DNA of 64,000 nucleotides, taken from the NCBI RefSeq assembly GCF_039535475.1, contig NZ_BAAAXG010000002.1, positions 124,001 through 188,000 on the forward strand, given 5' to 3'. Positions 1-7,907 of the stretch are shown in pieces. Both the position numbers and the translations under genes were made by a program. Source of the stretch: Streptomyces showdoensis. GTDB taxonomy: Bacteria; Actinomycetota; Actinomycetes; Streptomycetales; Streptomycetaceae. How positions within the stretch are numbered: position 1 is the stretch's first letter; every line of letters starts with the position of its first letter. Under the pieces are notes generated by a model. It did no database searches and had not been told where the DNA came from. It worked only from the letters and a program-made list of their open reading frames with translations.

Positions 1-667
1 TGCCGGGCAGGTTGCCGGCGAAGGTGATCGTGGCGCCGAACTCGCCGAGCGCCCGCGCCCAGGTCAGGGCGGCGCCCGCGACGACTCCGGGCGCCACCAT
101 CGGCAGGGTGACGGTGAAGAAGACCCGCACCGGTGAGGCGCCGAGCGAGGCCGCCGTCTCCTCGTACCGGGGACGCAGCCCGCCCAGCGCGCCCTCCAGG
201 CTGATGACCAGGAACGGCATGGCGACGAACGTGGCCGCGAGGACGGCGCCGGAGGTGTGGAACGGCAGGGTGATGCCGAAGGTGGACTCCAGCCAGGGGC
301 CGAGGAGCCCGCGCCGCCCGAACGCGAGCAGCAGCGCGACACCGCCGACGGTCGGCGGCAGCACCATCGGGAGCAGGACGAGCGAGCGGACGAAGGCCTT
401 GCCGGGGAACGGCACCCGGGCCAGGAGCCAGGCGAGCGGCACGCCGAGCAGGAGGGACAGGCCGAGCGCCCACAAGGAGACGAGCAGCGAGAGCTTCAGG
501 GCCTGGACGGTGCCCGGCGAGGTGAGGTGGCCGGCGAGTTCGCTCCACTCGGTCCGTACGAGGATGCCGAGGAGCGGGAGGCCGAGGAAGGCCACGGCCG
601 CCAGCGCGGGCAGCGCCAGCAGGAGGGGCGGACGGGCGCCGGAGCTTCGGCGGCCTGCTCGTTTCAT
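1..667 (-). CDS. modB: Molybdate ABC transporter permease ModB (3' part outside window)
   Basis: Inner-membrane permease of the molybdate ABC importer. About 222 codons are visible, reading leftwards off the window edge, so the C-terminus is missing. After a short basic N-terminus (MKRAGRRSS) comes a hydrophobic segment (LLLALPALAAVAFLGL) and further membrane segments. The region LVLLPMVLPPTVGGVALLL and the EAA-loop signature ending GEFGATITFAGN are typical of ModB rather than of other permeases. The ATG at 667 has GGGA about 8 nt upstream; an in-frame ATG at 685 is a weaker alternative. A HTH/TOBE gene lies upstream on the same strand, but no modA lies between the two genes. Confidence 0.9.
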   Translation of the reverse strand, partial: MKRAGRRSSGARPPLLLALPALAAVAFLGLPLLGILVRTEWSELAGHLTSPGTVQALKLSLLVSLWALGLSLLLGVPLAWLLARVPFPGKAFVRSLVLLPMVLPPTVGGVALLLAFGRRGLLGPWLESTFGITLPFHTSGAVLAATFVAMPFLVISLEGALGGLRPRYEETAASLGASPVRVFFTVTLPMVAPGVVAGAALTWARALGEFGATITFAGNLPG

Positions 668-700
668 CGATGATCCCGGAGACATGGGTGCGTGGGGCGG

Positions 701-735
701 AGGGGCCGTCCCTTCCCCCGGGAGGGACGGCCCCT
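701..735. terminator. Perfect 13-bp hairpin between TOBE gene and modB
   Basis: The arms at 701-713 (AGGGGCCGTCCCT) and 723-735 are exact reverse complements around a 9-nt loop. There is no obvious U-tract, as is usual in Streptomyces. It sits between the TOBE gene (ends 819) and modB (starts 667) on the minus strand, so it may terminate or attenuate transcription between them. Confidence 0.6.
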
Positions 736-818
736 CACGAGCTGAGGGAAGCACGGGGACGGGGCCGCCCGCGCCGACGGCCGGGAGGTCCCGGCGCCGG
801 GACCTGGGTGAGGGGTGG

Positions 819-1208
819 TCAGGTGCGGTCGATGTGCACGCTGGTCGACTTCACGCGGGCGGTGGCCTGCATGCCGACTTCCAGTCCCAGTTCCTCCACG
901 GCCTCCCGGGTCAGGAGGGAGACCAGCCGGTGCGGACCGGCCTGGATCGTCACCTGGGCCGCGATGTCGCCGAGCTTGATCGCCGTGACGATGCCCGGGA
1001 ACGCGTTGCGGGCCGACGTGTACGACGCGTCTTCGCCGTCGCCCTGCGCGATCTCCACGGAGAAGGCGGCCAGCGACTTCCCGTCGATCACGCGCCGGCC
1101 GCTCTCGTCGCGGTGCGTCGCGACCCGGCCGGCGTCGGCCCAGCGCCGCGCCGTGTCCGGGCTGACGCCCAGCAGACGCGCGGCCTGCCCGATGGTGTAG
1201 GACTGCAT
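819..1208 (-). CDS. HTH (MerR-type helix) plus TOBE molybdate-binding protein
   Basis: A 129-residue protein. Residues ~1-45 form an excisionase/MerR-like helix-turn-helix (MQSYTIGQAARLLGVSPDTARRWADAGRV). Residues ~60-129 form a TOBE/mop domain (ARNAFPGIVTAIKLGDIAAQ, then REAVEELGLEVGMQATARVKSTSVHI), the fold that binds molybdate or tungstate oxyanions. Such proteins usually precede modAB in actinomycetes and are thought to act as molybdate-responsive regulators or molybdenum stores. Here modB follows downstream. The start is ATG 1208. A promoter-like pair just upstream would make the mRNA leaderless. Confidence 0.85.
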   Translation of the reverse strand: MQSYTIGQAARLLGVSPDTARRWADAGRVATHRDESGRRVIDGKSLAAFSVEIAQGDGEDASYTSARNAFPGIVTAIKLGDIAAQVTIQAGPHRLVSLLTREAVEELGLEVGMQATARVKSTSVHIDRT

Positions 1209-1215
1209 GTTCGAC

Positions 1216-1245
1216 ACCGTAGGACGCTCAGGATCGCATCTGCAA
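1216..1245 (-). promoter_or_regulatory. Promoter candidate for the TOBE gene
   Basis: On the minus strand TTGCAG (1245-1240) and TACGGT (1221-1216) are separated by 18 nt, as in a vegetative sigma-70-type promoter. The expected transcription start falls at or next to the ATG at 1208, implying a leaderless transcript. Confidence 0.4.
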
Positions 1246-1560
1246 GAAAGCCGTGCGACCCTCCATGGTGAATGAGAGAGCGCTTGGAGGAACTGACGAG
1301 CTGTGGGGCCGGTGGTCTCACCCTGCGGAGCACGGCGCCGGCCCCGTCGAGGGGCTCGGTGATGTTTCGCGATGGTGTTCGACGAGAACGGGCGGGTAGC
1401 GGGACTCGTGGGGGCGCAGGAGAAGGCGCTCGCGCCGTTCGCCGGGCACTCCGTGCCCGGCACTCCGGCGGGCCACGGGCGAAAATACGTGGACGGAACC
1501 GCGGAGGATCTCGTACGGTGTGGCCCCACGCCCTGAGACGGACGGAAGGAGGCGAGTGCC

Positions 1561-1623
1561 GTGCAGTTCACACCATCCCAGCGCTCCCTCTTCCGCGTTC
1601 CCGGCGTGGTCCGTCGGTTCTGA
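1561..1623 (+). CDS. Possible 20-codon leader ORF upstream of acetyltransferase
   Basis: GTG at 1561 is preceded by GGAAGGAGG about 6-8 nt upstream, a strong ribosome binding site. The ORF reads VQFTPSQRSLF then RVPGVVRRF and stops at 1621-1623, 39 nt before the next start. It is basic at the C-terminus. It could be a leader peptide or a chance ORF. Only the ribosome binding site supports it. Confidence 0.25.
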   Translation: MQFTPSQRSLFRVPGVVRRF

Positions 1624-1662
1624 CCGGGAGCGCTCCGAGCAGCCTGTTTCCCGGAGGAATCC

Positions 1663-2562
1663 ATGACCGGTCCGGTCATCCGCGCGCTCTCCGCGAGCGA
1701 CGCCCATCTCTTCGACGCACTCCCCGACCCGCTGGGGGCCCGTGAGGGCCATCGGCTCACCCGGTTCCGCCCCGACTGGAAGCGCGTCGCCCTGCGCGAC
1801 GGCGTGGTCGTCGCCCGCGGCGCGTGGTGGGGCGGCCCCGACGACACGGAGCCCGTCAACATCAACTGGTTCGACGTGGCCGAGGGCGAGGAGGAGGCCG
1901 GGGCCGCGCTCCTGCGCTCCGCTCCCCGGCGGGTCGAACTCGAGATCAACCTGCCCGGCGGCTGGCGGGAGCGGCCCGGCCTGCGCGCCGCCGCCGAGGC
2001 CCGCTTCGCCGCCGCCCGCGCCGCCGGGTACGCGCTCCTGGTGGAGCGCTTCCTGTACCGCTGGACCCCCGAGCGGGGCCTGCCCGAGCGGCCCGGACGC
2101 CTGCGCTTCCGCGCCGAACCCGACGACGCCGTGTTCTTCGACGCGCTGCGCCGCATCCACTCCGTCACCCTGGACGCCCACGCGCTCCGGACGAGGGAGG
2201 AGAGCGGCCTCGACCGGGTCGCGCAGGACGAGCTCGACTTCTTCCACTGGTGCCCCTCCCCGCGGGAGTGGTGGCAGGTCGCGCACACGCCCGAGGGCGA
2301 CCTGGCCGGCATCCACATCCCGGCCCACAACCCCTCCGGCCCGACCGTCGGCTTCGTCGGGGTGGTCCCGGAACAGCGCGGCCACGGGTACGCCTACGAC
2401 CTCCTCGCGGAGTGCACCCACGTCCTCGCCGAGGAGGGCGCGGAGTTCATCGGCGCGGCGACGGACCAGGGCAACGTCCCCATGGCGGCGACCTTCGCCA
2501 GGGCCGGCTTCCCGGTCGTGAGGGAGCGCGTCAACTTCCACCCGTCGGGCGAGGTCGCCTGA
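1663..2562 (+). CDS. GNAT-family N-acetyltransferase
   Basis: A 299-residue protein, about twice the size of a minimal GNAT domain. The C-terminal half shows GNAT features: a beta-strand TVGFVGVVPEQRGHGYAYDL with the acetyl-CoA pyrophosphate loop (EQRGHGYA), then GAATDQGNVPMAATFARAGF, the typical 'N-x-x-M-x-x-x-F-x-x-x-GF' end. The N-terminal half looks like a degenerate second GNAT fold. The start has GGAGGA 7 nt upstream. The substrate cannot be told. It lies outside the biosynthetic cluster. Confidence 0.8.
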   Translation: MTGPVIRALSASDAHLFDALPDPLGAREGHRLTRFRPDWKRVALRDGVVVARGAWWGGPDDTEPVNINWFDVAEGEEEAGAALLRSAPRRVELEINLPGGWRERPGLRAAAEARFAAARAAGYALLVERFLYRWTPERGLPERPGRLRFRAEPDDAVFFDALRRIHSVTLDAHALRTREESGLDRVAQDELDFFHWCPSPREWWQVAHTPEGDLAGIHIPAHNPSGPTVGFVGVVPEQRGHGYAYDLLAECTHVLAEEGAEFIGAATDQGNVPMAATFARAGFPVVRERVNFHPSGEVA

Positions 2563-2607
2563 CGGGCGGGAGCGGGCGCGCGCGGTGACCGGCCGGTCGG
2601 ACCGGCC

Positions 2608-2964
2608 TCAGCGGCCCAGCCGGGCGTCCAGCCAGGTGAGGACCTCGGGGGTCACGGGGTCGGTGATGTCCGCGAACTCCTCGTGCTTCTTGAGGAACTT
2701 CGCCACGTACGGGCAGACCGGGACGATCCGCAGTCCCGCGGCGCGGACGTCGGTCAGGGCCTGCTCGACCAGGATCGCGGCGAGGCCCTGACCCGCGTAG
2801 GCCTCGTCGATCTCGGTGTGGAAGAACACCCGGCGGTCCTCGCGGTCGCGGTAGGCGGTCAGGCCGGCGCGCTGCTCGTCGACGAGGATCTCGTAGCGGT
2901 GGCGCGCGTCGACGCGGCGGACGACGGGGGTGGCGGCGGTCGTGGCGGTGGTCTGCTCGGTCAT
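2608..2964 (-). CDS. Small GNAT-like (YjdJ/GtfA-type) acetyltransferase
   Basis: A 118-residue single-domain protein. FFHTEIDEAYAGQGLAAILV carries the acetyl-CoA loop (AGQGLA), and IVPVCPYVAKFLKKHEEF matches the C-terminal 'CPYV..FI..H.EY' signature of the YjdJ-like family, usually annotated as an N-acetyltransferase of unknown substrate. The ATG at 2964 follows a short acidic/Thr-rich start. It is probably co-transcribed with the pirin gene upstream (96-nt gap). Confidence 0.8.
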   Translation of the reverse strand: MTEQTTATTAATPVVRRVDARHRYEILVDEQRAGLTAYRDREDRRVFFHTEIDEAYAGQGLAAILVEQALTDVRAAGLRIVPVCPYVAKFLKKHEEFADITDPVTPEVLTWLDARLGR

Positions 2965-3059
2965 GGCGGGGTTCCCTTCGGGAGTGAGTGCGCGGGGACC
3001 GCGCGGGGCTTGCGCCGGGGTGGTTCGGGGGTGGCCCGGGCGCGGGAGGAGCGGGGTGG

Positions 3060-3983
3060 TCAGGGGCGGGGCGGGTTCTTCCGCGGGGTGATCACCGCGT
3101 TCGGCAGTGCCGGGGCCGGGAGCCGGGCGCCGGGGTAGCCGTCGACGGCGCCGAAGCGGTCGGAGGCCCGCTCCCACTCCTCCCGCGCCTCGACGATGTC
3201 CTGGTGGTCGCGGCCGATGAAGTTCCACCACATCACGATCTCCTCCTCGAACGGCGGGCCGCCGAGCAGGACCGTCCGGGCCGTGCGGCCGGAGTGGTTG
3301 GTGAGGCTCAGGGCCGTGCGCCCGGGCGCGGCGTAGCCGAGCTCGGCGGGCTTCAGGGGCGTGCCGTCGAGGCGTACGTCCCCCTCGTCGACGAGCAGGC
3401 CGTGCTCGAACTCCGGGTCGACGTCCAGGGTGACCGTGGTCCCCGCGTCGATCAGGACCTCGGCTCCGAGGAGCGGGGTGAACGTGCTGACGGGGGAGGT
3501 CTCGCCGGCCAGCGTGCCGAGGAAGACGCGGAGTTCGGCGCCGTCGACGCGGAGCGGCCGCGGCGCGTGGTGCTGGAAGGCGCGCGGCGCGTGCCGGTGC
3601 GCGTCGGGCAGGGCCACCCAGAGCTGGACGCCGTGCAGGACGGTGGTGCCGGGGGTGGAGACCTCGGTGTGCGCGATACCGTGGCCGCCGGTCATGAGGT
3701 TGACCTCGCCGGGGCGCACGAAGGCGTGGGTGCCGAGGCTGTCGCGGTGCTCGATCTCGCCGGCGAACAGCCAGCTCACCGTCTGCAGGCCGGTGTGCGG
3801 GTGCGGGGCCACGTCCATGCCGCCGGAGTCGGCGACCCGGTCGGGGCCGTAGTGGTCGGCGAAGCACCAGGCGCCGATGAGCGTCCGGGCCCGCTGTGGC
3901 AGGGTGCGGCGTACGGTCATCGCGCGGGGTCCGCCCAGCGGGACGTCCCGGGCGGTGAGGACCTGAACCTCCGTGTCATCCAT
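3060..3983 (-). CDS. Pirin family protein
   Basis: A 307-residue bicupin. The first cupin contains PHPHTGLQTVSWLF, then EHRDSLG and GHGIAHTEVS, the conserved His/Glu metal ligands of pirins. The second cupin is the C-terminal pirin_C region. Family members bind Fe and act as redox-responsive cofactors or quercetinase-like enzymes. It is divergent from the AhpD-like gene at 4083, which may share a redox-related promoter. Confidence 0.9.
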   Translation of the reverse strand: MDDTEVQVLTARDVPLGGPRAMTVRRTLPQRARTLIGAWCFADHYGPDRVADSGGMDVAPHPHTGLQTVSWLFAGEIEHRDSLGTHAFVRPGEVNLMTGGHGIAHTEVSTPGTTVLHGVQLWVALPDAHRHAPRAFQHHAPRPLRVDGAELRVFLGTLAGETSPVSTFTPLLGAEVLIDAGTTVTLDVDPEFEHGLLVDEGDVRLDGTPLKPAELGYAAPGRTALSLTNHSGRTARTVLLGGPPFEEEIVMWWNFIGRDHQDIVEAREEWERASDRFGAVDGYPGARLPAPALPNAVITPRKNPPRP

Positions 3984-4082
3984 CGTTCTCGGCCCTCTCC
4001 GTCTCGGGTAGTTTCGTTTTCAACAATGATGGGTGATCATAGACCCGATGGCAACCCACGACAACGGGCGAAGGAGCACAGG

Positions 4083-4586
4083 GTGACCGAGACGGCACAG
4101 ACCACGGCGGCGGCCCACCGGACGAACGGCCGGATCTACCTCGACAAGCAGAGCCCCGCCGCGTACCGGGCGCTGGTGGGGACCGCCGACGCCGTCCGCG
4201 CGACGGCCGCCGAGGCCGGGCTCGACCGGATCCTGGTCGAACTGGTCAACCTGCGCGTGTCCCAGCTCAACGGCTGCGCCTCCTGCCTCGACGTGCACAC
4301 CAGGGCCGCGCTGCGCGCCGGGGAGAGCACGCGGCGCCTCGGCGTGCTCGCCGCCTGGCGGGACACCGAGCTCTTCACCGCCCGCGAGCGCGCGGCCCTC
4401 GCCCTCGCCGAGGCCACCACCCACCCCGCCGACGCCCTCGCCCAGGAGCGGGCCTACGCGGAGGCGCGCACGGTCTTCGCCGACGACGAGCTCTCCGCCG
4501 TCCTCTGGGTGGCCGTCACCATCAACGCCTTCAACCGGGTCGCGATCCTCAGCAAGCACCCCGTACGGGAGACCCCCGGGCACTGA
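4083..4586 (+). CDS. Carboxymuconolactone decarboxylase / AhpD-like protein
   Basis: A 167-residue all-helical protein. The CxxC motif in LNGCASCLDVHTRAALRAG, with the following His, is the AhpD-type redox centre. The family includes alkylhydroperoxidase adaptor proteins. I chose GTG 4083 because GAAGGAG lies about 8 nt upstream; upstream in-frame codons lack a ribosome binding site. The gene converges with the DUF1275 gene, with a gap of 5 nt. Confidence 0.85.
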   Translation: MTETAQTTAAAHRTNGRIYLDKQSPAAYRALVGTADAVRATAAEAGLDRILVELVNLRVSQLNGCASCLDVHTRAALRAGESTRRLGVLAAWRDTELFTARERAALALAEATTHPADALAQERAYAEARTVFADDELSAVLWVAVTINAFNRVAILSKHPVRETPGH

Positions 4587-4591
4587 ACCGG

Positions 4592-5323
4592 CTACGGCGC
4601 CGCCGCCCAGACCGCGCCCGCCGCCGAGACCCGCCACAGCACCGCCGCGCCCGCCGCGAGGAGGGCCAGGACCGCGCCCAGGACCACGGAGAGGCCGACC
4701 GACAGGAGCGCGGCACCGGCGAGGGCGCCGAGGAACATCGCGAGTACGGAGAGGGCCCGTCGGCCGGGCCGGGGCGCCGTCCCGCCGACGGGGCCGGAGT
4801 CGGCGGCGAGCCCGGTCAGGGTGCGGGTGAGCACGGTCGTCGTCAGGTCCGGGACGCCGAGCCGCCGGACCGTCGCGTTCTGCAGCCCCATCGAGAGCCC
4901 GAGCAGCACGATCAGGGGGTACCGGAAGGCGGCGTCCGCCCGGTCGTGCCCGGCGAGGGCCACGACCAGCGCCCCGGCGACCAGCACCGCCTGCACGGTC
5001 ATGCCCGAGGCGAGCAGCCGGCCCCGGTGCGTCCCGAACCGGACGCCGAAGCGCCCGCCGGCCAGGGCGCCGGTGAGGAAGGCGGTCAGGGAGACGACCG
5101 AGGCCAGGGCGGACAGGCCCTCGGCCTCGGCCAGGGCGAAGCCGAGGAACACCACGTTGCCCGTCATGTTGGCGACGAAGACGTGGCCGAGCCCCAGATA
5201 GCTCACCGCGTCCACCAGGCCCGTGACGACCGTGAGGACCAGCATCAGCGGCGGCAGCGGGCCGTGCGGGTCGCCCTTCGGCGGAACCAGCGTGCGGGCC
5301 GCGTCGGCCAGCAGTGCGCGCAT
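4592..5323 (-). CDS. DUF1275 (YoaK-like) integral membrane protein
   Basis: A 243-residue protein with about six hydrophobic segments. Family landmarks are VTGLVDAVSYLGLGHVFVANMTGN near residues 35-60 and GLSMGLQNATVRRLGVPDLTTT in the middle. The function of the family is unknown. It is probably a monocistronic housekeeping-type gene outside the cluster. Confidence 0.85.
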   Translation of the reverse strand: MRALLADAARTLVPPKGDPHGPLPPLMLVLTVVTGLVDAVSYLGLGHVFVANMTGNVVFLGFALAEAEGLSALASVVSLTAFLTGALAGGRFGVRFGTHRGRLLASGMTVQAVLVAGALVVALAGHDRADAAFRYPLIVLLGLSMGLQNATVRRLGVPDLTTTVLTRTLTGLAADSGPVGGTAPRPGRRALSVLAMFLGALAGAALLSVGLSVVLGAVLALLAAGAAVLWRVSAAGAVWAAAP

Positions 5324-5481
5324 CCTCGGGGCTTCCTTCCGGGGGAGCGGGGCGGGGCGGGGTGGGGGAGGGGTGGTGGTGCGGGGCAGCAGCGTACGCG
5401 CGTCGCGATCATGCTCCGTGGCCGTTCACCCGTGTGGGCCATGACGGCGTGGCCCCGGCCCAGCGGGCGGGGCGGGACGCC

Positions 5482-5745
5482 ATGTACGGGAACATCGCCC
5501 CCATGACGGTCGGTCAGGGCATGCAGGGCGGCTGGGGGTTCGGCATGGCGGTCCGCACCCGACGCGGCGACTACGCGCCGCTCGGCCAGTTCGGCTGGGA
5601 CGGCGGCACCGGCACCTCCGTGTACGCCGACCCGGTCCACGGGGTCACCGGGGTGCTGCTCACCCAGGTGGGCGTGTCCACCCCCGATTCCCCCCGTCTC
5701 GTCCACGACTTCTGGACCACCCTCTACCAGGCCGTGGAGGACTGA
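5482..5745 (+). pseudogene. C-terminal remnant of a beta-lactamase-family serine hydrolase
   Basis: An 87-codon ORF. GWGFGMAVRTRRGDYAPLG, then QFGWDGGTGTSVYADP and GVLLTQVG, match the C-terminal end of class C beta-lactamase/esterase-like serine hydrolases. The rest of the ~350-residue enzyme, including the SxxK and YxN motifs, is absent; upstream sequence is non-homologous GC-rich DNA. I read it as a decayed fragment, which sits close to the left boundary of the cluster. Confidence 0.65.
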
Positions 5746-5761
5746 CGGCGGCTTCCCCGGC

Positions 5762-6760
5762 TCAGCGGACCGGGGAACCGGCGGTCTCCGGGGAACAGGT
5801 GAGCACCGTCTTCGCGATCGTCGCGCGGGCCTCCAGTGCCGTGTGGGCGTCCGCCGCCCCGGCGAGGGGGAAGCGCCGGCCGACGCGGACGTCCAGGGCG
5901 CCGTCACGGGCCAGTCGCAGGACGGCCGTGCCGCGGCGCAGCAGCTCGGACCGGGCCGTGATGTGGTGCTCCAGATTGGGGCGGGTGACGAACAGGGACC
6001 CGGCGGCGTTGAGGCGTTGCAGGTCGAACGGGGGGACCGGGCCGCCGGACTGGCCGTAGACCGCCAGGACCCCGCGGGGGCGCAGCGCGGCGAGGCTCTC
6101 GTCGAAGGTCGGGCCGCCGATGCCGTCGAAGACCGCGGCGGCGCCGAGGCCGTCGGTGTGCTTCCGGACCGCGGCGAGCAGGGCGCCCGGCCGGTAGTCG
6201 ACGACCTCGGCGGCGCCCGCCTCCCGTGCCGCCTCCGCCTTGGCCTCGGTCGAGGCGGTGCCGATCACCGTGCCGCCGCGCATCCGCACGAGCTGGGTGA
6301 GCAGCATGCCGACGCCGCCCGCGGCCGCGTGGACGACGACGGTGTCGCCCGGCCGGACCGGGTGGGTGTCGTGGCACAGGTAGTGCGCGGTCATGCCCTG
6401 GAGGAGGACGGCCGCCGCCGTCTCCGGGTCCAGTCCGGCCGGCACCGGCACCAGGCGGTCGGCGCTCAGCAGGGCGTACTCCGCGTAGGAGCCGGGCAGG
6501 TTGGCCCAGGCGACCACGTCGCCGACGGCGACCTCGGTCACCCCGGGCCCGAGCTCGACGACCGTGCCGGCGCCCTCCTGGCCGGGGACGTACGGCAGTT
6601 CCCTCGGGTAGCGGCCGGACCGGAGGTAGACGTCGATGAAGTTGACCCCGGCGGCGGCGAGGCGCACCAGCGCCTCGCCCGGTCCCGGTGACGGGCGGGG
6701 CACGTCGACGAGCTCGAGGACCTCGGGCCCGCCGGCCCGGCTGACGCGGATGGCTTTCAT
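5762..6760 (-). CDS. NADPH:quinone oxidoreductase (zinc-independent MDR family)
   Basis: A 332-residue medium-chain dehydrogenase/reductase. The N-terminus MKAIRVSRAGGPEVLELVDV is typical of quinone reductases. VNFIDVYLRSGRYP and PGQEGAGTVVELGPGV follow, and the NADPH-binding loop is HAAAGGVGMLL. The structural zinc cysteines are absent. An in-frame ATG at 6823, with GAGGAAG upstream and overlapping the sulfotransferase stop, would give 353 residues and translational coupling. It ends the minus-strand MFS-sulfotransferase operon, so a redox tailoring role is possible but unproven. Confidence 0.85.
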   Translation of the reverse strand: MKAIRVSRAGGPEVLELVDVPRPSPGPGEALVRLAAAGVNFIDVYLRSGRYPRELPYVPGQEGAGTVVELGPGVTEVAVGDVVAWANLPGSYAEYALLSADRLVPVPAGLDPETAAAVLLQGMTAHYLCHDTHPVRPGDTVVVHAAAGGVGMLLTQLVRMRGGTVIGTASTEAKAEAAREAGAAEVVDYRPGALLAAVRKHTDGLGAAAVFDGIGGPTFDESLAALRPRGVLAVYGQSGGPVPPFDLQRLNAAGSLFVTRPNLEHHITARSELLRRGTAVLRLARDGALDVRVGRRFPLAGAADAHTALEARATIAKTVLTCSPETAGSPVR

Positions 6761-6809
6761 GGAGGGGATCGTACGGAGGCCGGACCGGGCGGGACCGGCG
6801 TTCGGGCGG

Positions 6810-7907
6810 TCAGGCGCGGTCATAGCCGGCTTCCTCGGCGAGGTCGGCGACGAGCGGCAGGACCTGGCGGATCTCCTGCTCGTGGCGGCGCCACTTGTCG
6901 GGGTCGGGGACGGTCTGGGTCATCACGACGGGGAGGTCGCGGCGGCCCCAGGCGTCGGCGAAGGGCAGGTCCACGGCCTCGGCCACGGCCTCCATCGTGG
7001 CCACCGGGTCGGCCTGCACGTCCTCGTAGCGGACCAGGACGGAGTTGCCGGTGGGGGCGAGGGCCCGGGCGGCGTCCAGGACGGCCCGGTTGTGGGCCAG
7101 CCAGTTGCGGGCGCAGACCTCGGCCAGCGGCAGGTCCACCCAGTCCCGCCAGCCGGGCGGCAGGCTGAGGTTCCACCACTCCTTGCCCCAGGGGAAGACG
7201 TCCGAGTACCCCTTGATGCGCAGCGGCTCGGGCACCGGGTAGGAGAAGAACATCCGCGGGTTGAGCCAGGCGTCCATGAGCGAGCCGATGCTGGTGCGCG
7301 GGTCGCGGACGACGAAGACGTACTTGGCGTCGGGGTAGAGGGCCTGCAGGAACGGGATCCGGAAGCAGGACTGGATGCTCTTCTCCACCAGCCGGATGCC
7401 GTCGGCGAGTTCGGCCTCGGTGGGGCGCGGGCCGCGCGGCGGGAAGCAGAACGGCGTGATCTCGTCGAGCTCGCCGCCGTCCCGCGTGGTGGGCGGGCCC
7501 TCGGGGAGCTCGCCGGGGAAGCGCTGCCGGAGGGCCTTGAGCGGCACGTCGTAGTAGTACGGCTGCGGGCCCTGGGCGCTGATGAAGTCGAGGTAGTCGA
7601 GCTTGTCGTCGACGGACCACTCCGCGCCGGGCCTGCGTGCGGCGGCGAGCAGGTCGGCGTCGAGCCGGGCCGCCACCTCGGGGGTCGCGTCGGAGGCGTC
7701 CAGGGCGTTGGAGTGCCAGCCGCGCCGGCTGGGGTGCAGTCCGTCGCGCTCCCAGATCGGCTTGCCCTCGCGGCCGATGCTCCAGACGTGCTCGCTGCGT
7801 TCGATGAGGCTGCGGACCAGACTGGTGCCGGAACGGGGGTGGCCGACGATGAAGATGGGCTGCTTGAGCATGGCTGAGGTCGCTTTCGTGAGGAGGCGGG
7901 TACTCAT
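6810..7907 (-). CDS. PAPS-dependent sulfotransferase
   Basis: A 365-residue cytosolic sulfotransferase. The 5'-phosphosulfate loop is IFIVGHPRSGTSLVRSL (residues ~18-34) and the 3'-phosphate-binding element is KYVFVVRDPRTSIGS. It transfers sulfate from PAPS to a hydroxyl or amine acceptor. The ATG at 7907 overlaps the stop of the MFS gene (ATGA), implying coupling; a later ATG at 7871 (MLKQPIF) is possible. PAPS is presumably made by cysCDN at 57.5-60.4 kb. Pairing with an exporter suggests sulfation of the peptide late in assembly. The acceptor is unknown. Confidence 0.88.
   Translation of the reverse strand: MSTRLLTKATSAMLKQPIFIVGHPRSGTSLVRSLIERSEHVWSIGREGKPIWERDGLHPSRRGWHSNALDASDATPEVAARLDADLLAAARRPGAEWSVDDKLDYLDFISAQGPQPYYYDVPLKALRQRFPGELPEGPPTTRDGGELDEITPFCFPPRGPRPTEAELADGIRLVEKSIQSCFRIPFLQALYPDAKYVFVVRDPRTSIGSLMDAWLNPRMFFSYPVPEPLRIKGYSDVFPWGKEWWNLSLPPGWRDWVDLPLAEVCARNWLAHNRAVLDAARALAPTGNSVLVRYEDVQADPVATMEAVAEAVDLPFADAWGRRDLPVVMTQTVPDPDKWRRHEQEIRQVLPLVADLAEEAGYDRA

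Larger units (their letters stand above)
1209..1662. other. Divergent intergenic region
   Basis: This is 454 nt between the minus-strand TOBE gene and the plus-strand acetyltransferase. I see a minus-strand promoter candidate (1216-1245) and one short GTG-initiated ORF (1561-1623) with a good ribosome binding site. I see nothing else I can support. Confidence 0.5.
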
